This document shows positions 5,197-6,939 of a stretch of DNA of 6,939 nt, in pieces. Source of the stretch: Treponema sp. UBA2869 (GTDB lineage Bacteria > Spirochaetota > Spirochaetia > Treponematales > Treponemataceae); NCBI GenBank assembly GCA_002350445.1, contig DEEV01000025.1, positions 1-6,939 of the forward strand, given 5' to 3'. The stretch's first letter is position 1. Every line of letters begins with the position of its first letter. Under the pieces are notes generated by a model. It saw only the letters and a list, made by a program, of their open reading frames with translations, made no database searches and was not told the origin of the DNA. Made by a program: the position numbers and the translations under genes.

Positions 5197-6321
5197 ATGA
5201 AAAAGCGCACCTTAAACTGCGGTATTATTGCCGCAGTCCTTTTGTTTTTGGGATTATTCATTTCGATAAGCCGGGGTATAGGTTTTCCCCTTTCTCAGCT
5301 TGTTACTGTCATTCTTTCATTCCTTTTAATTCAGCTTTCCTTTGGCTTTGCGTTATTCGGAATTATAAAACCTCAGAAATCTATTTCGGGGATTATACTT
5401 TGTTCTGTTGCAATACTTGGCTTTGTTATAACTTATATGATGCCAATGGTTATTGGAATTCGGGAACTTATTCTGGATCATATTCAAGACAGAAGTTATT
5501 CTGAAGATTATTTTTTAGATTCAAATAAAAATAAAATTCACTTTACATTGGGTGAAGGAAATTTTTTATATGGAACCACAGACTATTATCCGTATGACGG
5601 AATTGATAAGAAATATTATTTCGGCGTTTACAATATTGATCCAGATGACGAAGAATATAATAAGTATACTTATTGTAACTGGCTTTTCCCAGAAAATCAG
5701 AATCCTATGGTAGGAATTGAATCTTACTATGGTTGTGTTGAGTTTGAGAAAGCAAACAGACAAACAAAAGTTTACTCTGGAGGTAGTAAATGTCTTGTTT
5801 TGCCATGGGGAAAGAATTATGCCATATGGGAAAAATCTAAGGAAAAAATACCACTTAAGCAGCCAAATATTCACAGAGAATACAACGGCAAAGCAGAAAC
5901 TTTTGTAGACACTGATGTCTTGTATTATATTCAGGCTCTGAGCCTTTTTGATTCTGGTATCTATTGTGACTTTATTGATTTTCTTTTAGAAAAAGACATG
6001 TTTATTTGTAAAAATGGTACGAAAAAAGGAGGAGAATGGTATTACAAAAACAATGTAATTTCCGGAGCGGCAACATATTTTAATAATAATGAGTTGCTGG
6101 AAGATTCGGTAATCAAAATTGGAACAAAAATAGATGAGCTTGTGTCTTATATGGGGCCTGGTCATTATTATACAACTCGGGAAAATAAAACAATTGAATA
6201 TTCTAAAACAATGGTCGTAGGTAGATTTGATGAAAAATTAAGGGCAACCGGATTACTTTTTACTTACAATGATAAAGACGAAATAACTGAAATTCGCTTT
6301 TACTGTGAACCAATTGATTAA
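5197..6321 (+). CDS. Three-helix membrane protein with large predicted periplasmic domain, unknown function
   Basis: A 374-residue protein not recognised. Three hydrophobic helices are seen (about 7-26, 32-57, 63-88). Positive charges at the N-terminus (KKR) and in the loop at 58-62 suggest N-in topology with residues 90-374 in the periplasm. That domain is rich in Tyr, Asn, Lys and acidic residues. Its end (about 305-372: an IGTKIDELVSYMGPG stretch, later LLFTYNDKDEITEIRFY) resembles the SmpA/OmlA (BamE-like) fold in pattern, with a G-x(8)-GPG turn and two closing strands; this is an inference, not a firm hit. The ATG sits 6 nt after the preceding stop with no real Shine-Dalgarno (only A/G-poor AAAGAAA), so translation is probably coupled to the SH3 gene. 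It probably assembles with the two upstream exported proteins. Confidence 0.7.
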   Translation: MKKRTLNCGIIAAVLLFLGLFISISRGIGFPLSQLVTVILSFLLIQLSFGFALFGIIKPQKSISGIILCSVAILGFVITYMMPMVIGIRELILDHIQDRSYSEDYFLDSNKNKIHFTLGEGNFLYGTTDYYPYDGIDKKYYFGVYNIDPDDEEYNKYTYCNWLFPENQNPMVGIESYYGCVEFEKANRQTKVYSGGSKCLVLPWGKNYAIWEKSKEKIPLKQPNIHREYNGKAETFVDTDVLYYIQALSLFDSGIYCDFIDFLLEKDMFICKNGTKKGGEWYYKNNVISGAATYFNNNELLEDSVIKIGTKIDELVSYMGPGHYYTTRENKTIEYSKTMVVGRFDEKLRATGLLFTYNDKDEITEIRFYCEPID

Positions 6322-6369
6322 AGTTCATAAACTATTGAATGAAAAACGAAAAAGCATTAAATTATATTT

Positions 6370-6378
6370 TGGTATATT
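6370..6378 (+). promoter_or_regulatory. Candidate extended -10 for pckG
   Basis: TGGTATATT is an extended -10 (TGn plus TATATT at 6373-6378) without a clear -35 17 bp upstream. The start would be near 6385, leaving a leader of about 37 nt. A small hairpin (CTCT-TGG-AGAG, 6384-6394) would sit at its 5' end. The rest of 6322-6421 shows no terminator and no other gene. Confidence 0.35.
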
Positions 6379-6421
6379 TGGGTCTCTTGGAGAGGCTTCT
6401 ATATAAATTAAGGAGTTCTAA

Positions 6422-6939
6422 ATGACAGTTAATGACATTAAACATGCTGGAATTAAAGCATGGATTGAAGAATGTGTTAAGATGTGTGAACCTGACAATG
6501 TTGTGGTTTGTGATGGTTCAAAGAAAGAGTATGATGAGTTGATGCAGAAATGTGTTAAAGCAGGTCTTGCAACACCATTGAAAGCTAAAGAAAACTGCTT
6601 CCTGTTCCGCTCTCTTCCAAGTGATGTAGCTCGTGTTGAAGCTCGTACATTCATTTCTTCTAAGAAGGAAGAAGATGCTGGTCCTACAAACCACTGGATT
6701 GACCCAGTTGAATTGAAGGCTACAATGAAAGGTCTTTACACAGGTTGTATGCACGGACGTACAATGTATGTAATTCCATTCTGCATGGGTCCACTCGGAT
6801 CTCCAATTGCTAAATACGGTATTGAGCTTACAGACTCTGAATACGTTGTATTGAACATGGACATCATGACACGTGCCGGTGAAAAGGTATGGCAGTACCT
6901 CGGTACAGACGGTGACTGGGTTCCATGTCTCCACTCTGT
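6422..6939 (+). CDS. pckG: Phosphoenolpyruvate carboxykinase (GTP), N-terminal part, runs off the window
   Basis: Open reading frame from ATG 6422 to the right edge, 172 residues plus two bases, with no stop. It interconverts oxaloacetate plus GTP with PEP, CO2 and GDP in the cytoplasm (EC 4.1.1.32). The sequence follows the GTP-type family closely: DVARVEART (Arg71, equivalent to the PEP-binding Arg87 of the rat enzyme), NHWIDP, then GCMHGRTMYVIPFCMGPLGS (109-128) and KYGIELTDSEYVV, ending at PCLHS. The kinase-type P-loop and metal ligands lie beyond the window. AAGGAG (6410-6415) sits 6 nt before the start. From about residue 57 on, codons shift toward C-ending Tyr, Phe, Asn, His and Asp, unlike the upstream genes, which suggests high expression. 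Eight Cys occur in 172 residues. In a fermentative anaerobe it may run in the carboxylating direction toward succinate; that is inference. Confidence 0.95.
   Translation, partial: MTVNDIKHAGIKAWIEECVKMCEPDNVVVCDGSKKEYDELMQKCVKAGLATPLKAKENCFLFRSLPSDVARVEARTFISSKKEEDAGPTNHWIDPVELKATMKGLYTGCMHGRTMYVIPFCMGPLGSPIAKYGIELTDSEYVVLNMDIMTRAGEKVWQYLGTDGDWVPCLHS

Noticed and set aside
6418..6934. Two minus-strand frames opposite the right-hand end
   Set aside because: The plus strand here encodes unmistakable PEP carboxykinase, so these are shadows.

Overview
The window is AT-rich and carries ordinary chromosomal genes plus one cluster of lineage-specific envelope genes. The best guess is a Treponema-like spirochaete. 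The grounds are a relaxed lipobox (FAGC), periplasmic proteins with SH3-like domains, a GTP-type PEP carboxykinase, a duplicated cyclic-nucleotide-binding regulator, and a tRNA gene without an encoded CCA end. This assignment is an inference from gene content and style; no database was searched.

Layout. Bases 51-653 (+) encode MntP, a six-helix manganese exporter. It overlaps tail-to-tail by 8 bp with a PHP-domain phosphoesterase on the minus strand (646-1494). That gene diverges from a regulator on the plus strand (1592-2839) with two cNMP-binding domains, a TPR-like linker and a Crp-type winged helix. In the intergenic strip between them the two predicted -10 boxes overlap on opposite strands. 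Just after the regulator come tRNA-Thr(CGT) (2859-2931) and a strong intrinsic terminator (2949-2985).

Bases 2932-3183 hold no gene. They contain the terminator, a 12-bp inverted copy of part of the tRNA T-arm, a GC-richer hairpin element, T-tracts phased at about 10 bp, and a 12-bp palindrome in front of the next gene.

Bases 3184-6321 look like a three-gene operon: a lipoprotein with a Gly/Tyr/Asp/Glu-rich tail, a secreted protein ending in a bacterial SH3 domain, and a three-helix membrane protein with a large predicted periplasmic domain. The gaps are 18 and 6 nt. The first two proteins look like diverged paralogues. This is the least explained part of the window and the best candidate for an undescribed envelope module. 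No function can be assigned.

After a 100-nt leader, pckG (GTP-dependent PEP carboxykinase) begins at 6422 and runs off the right edge. No terminator is visible between the envelope operon and pckG, so some readthrough is possible.
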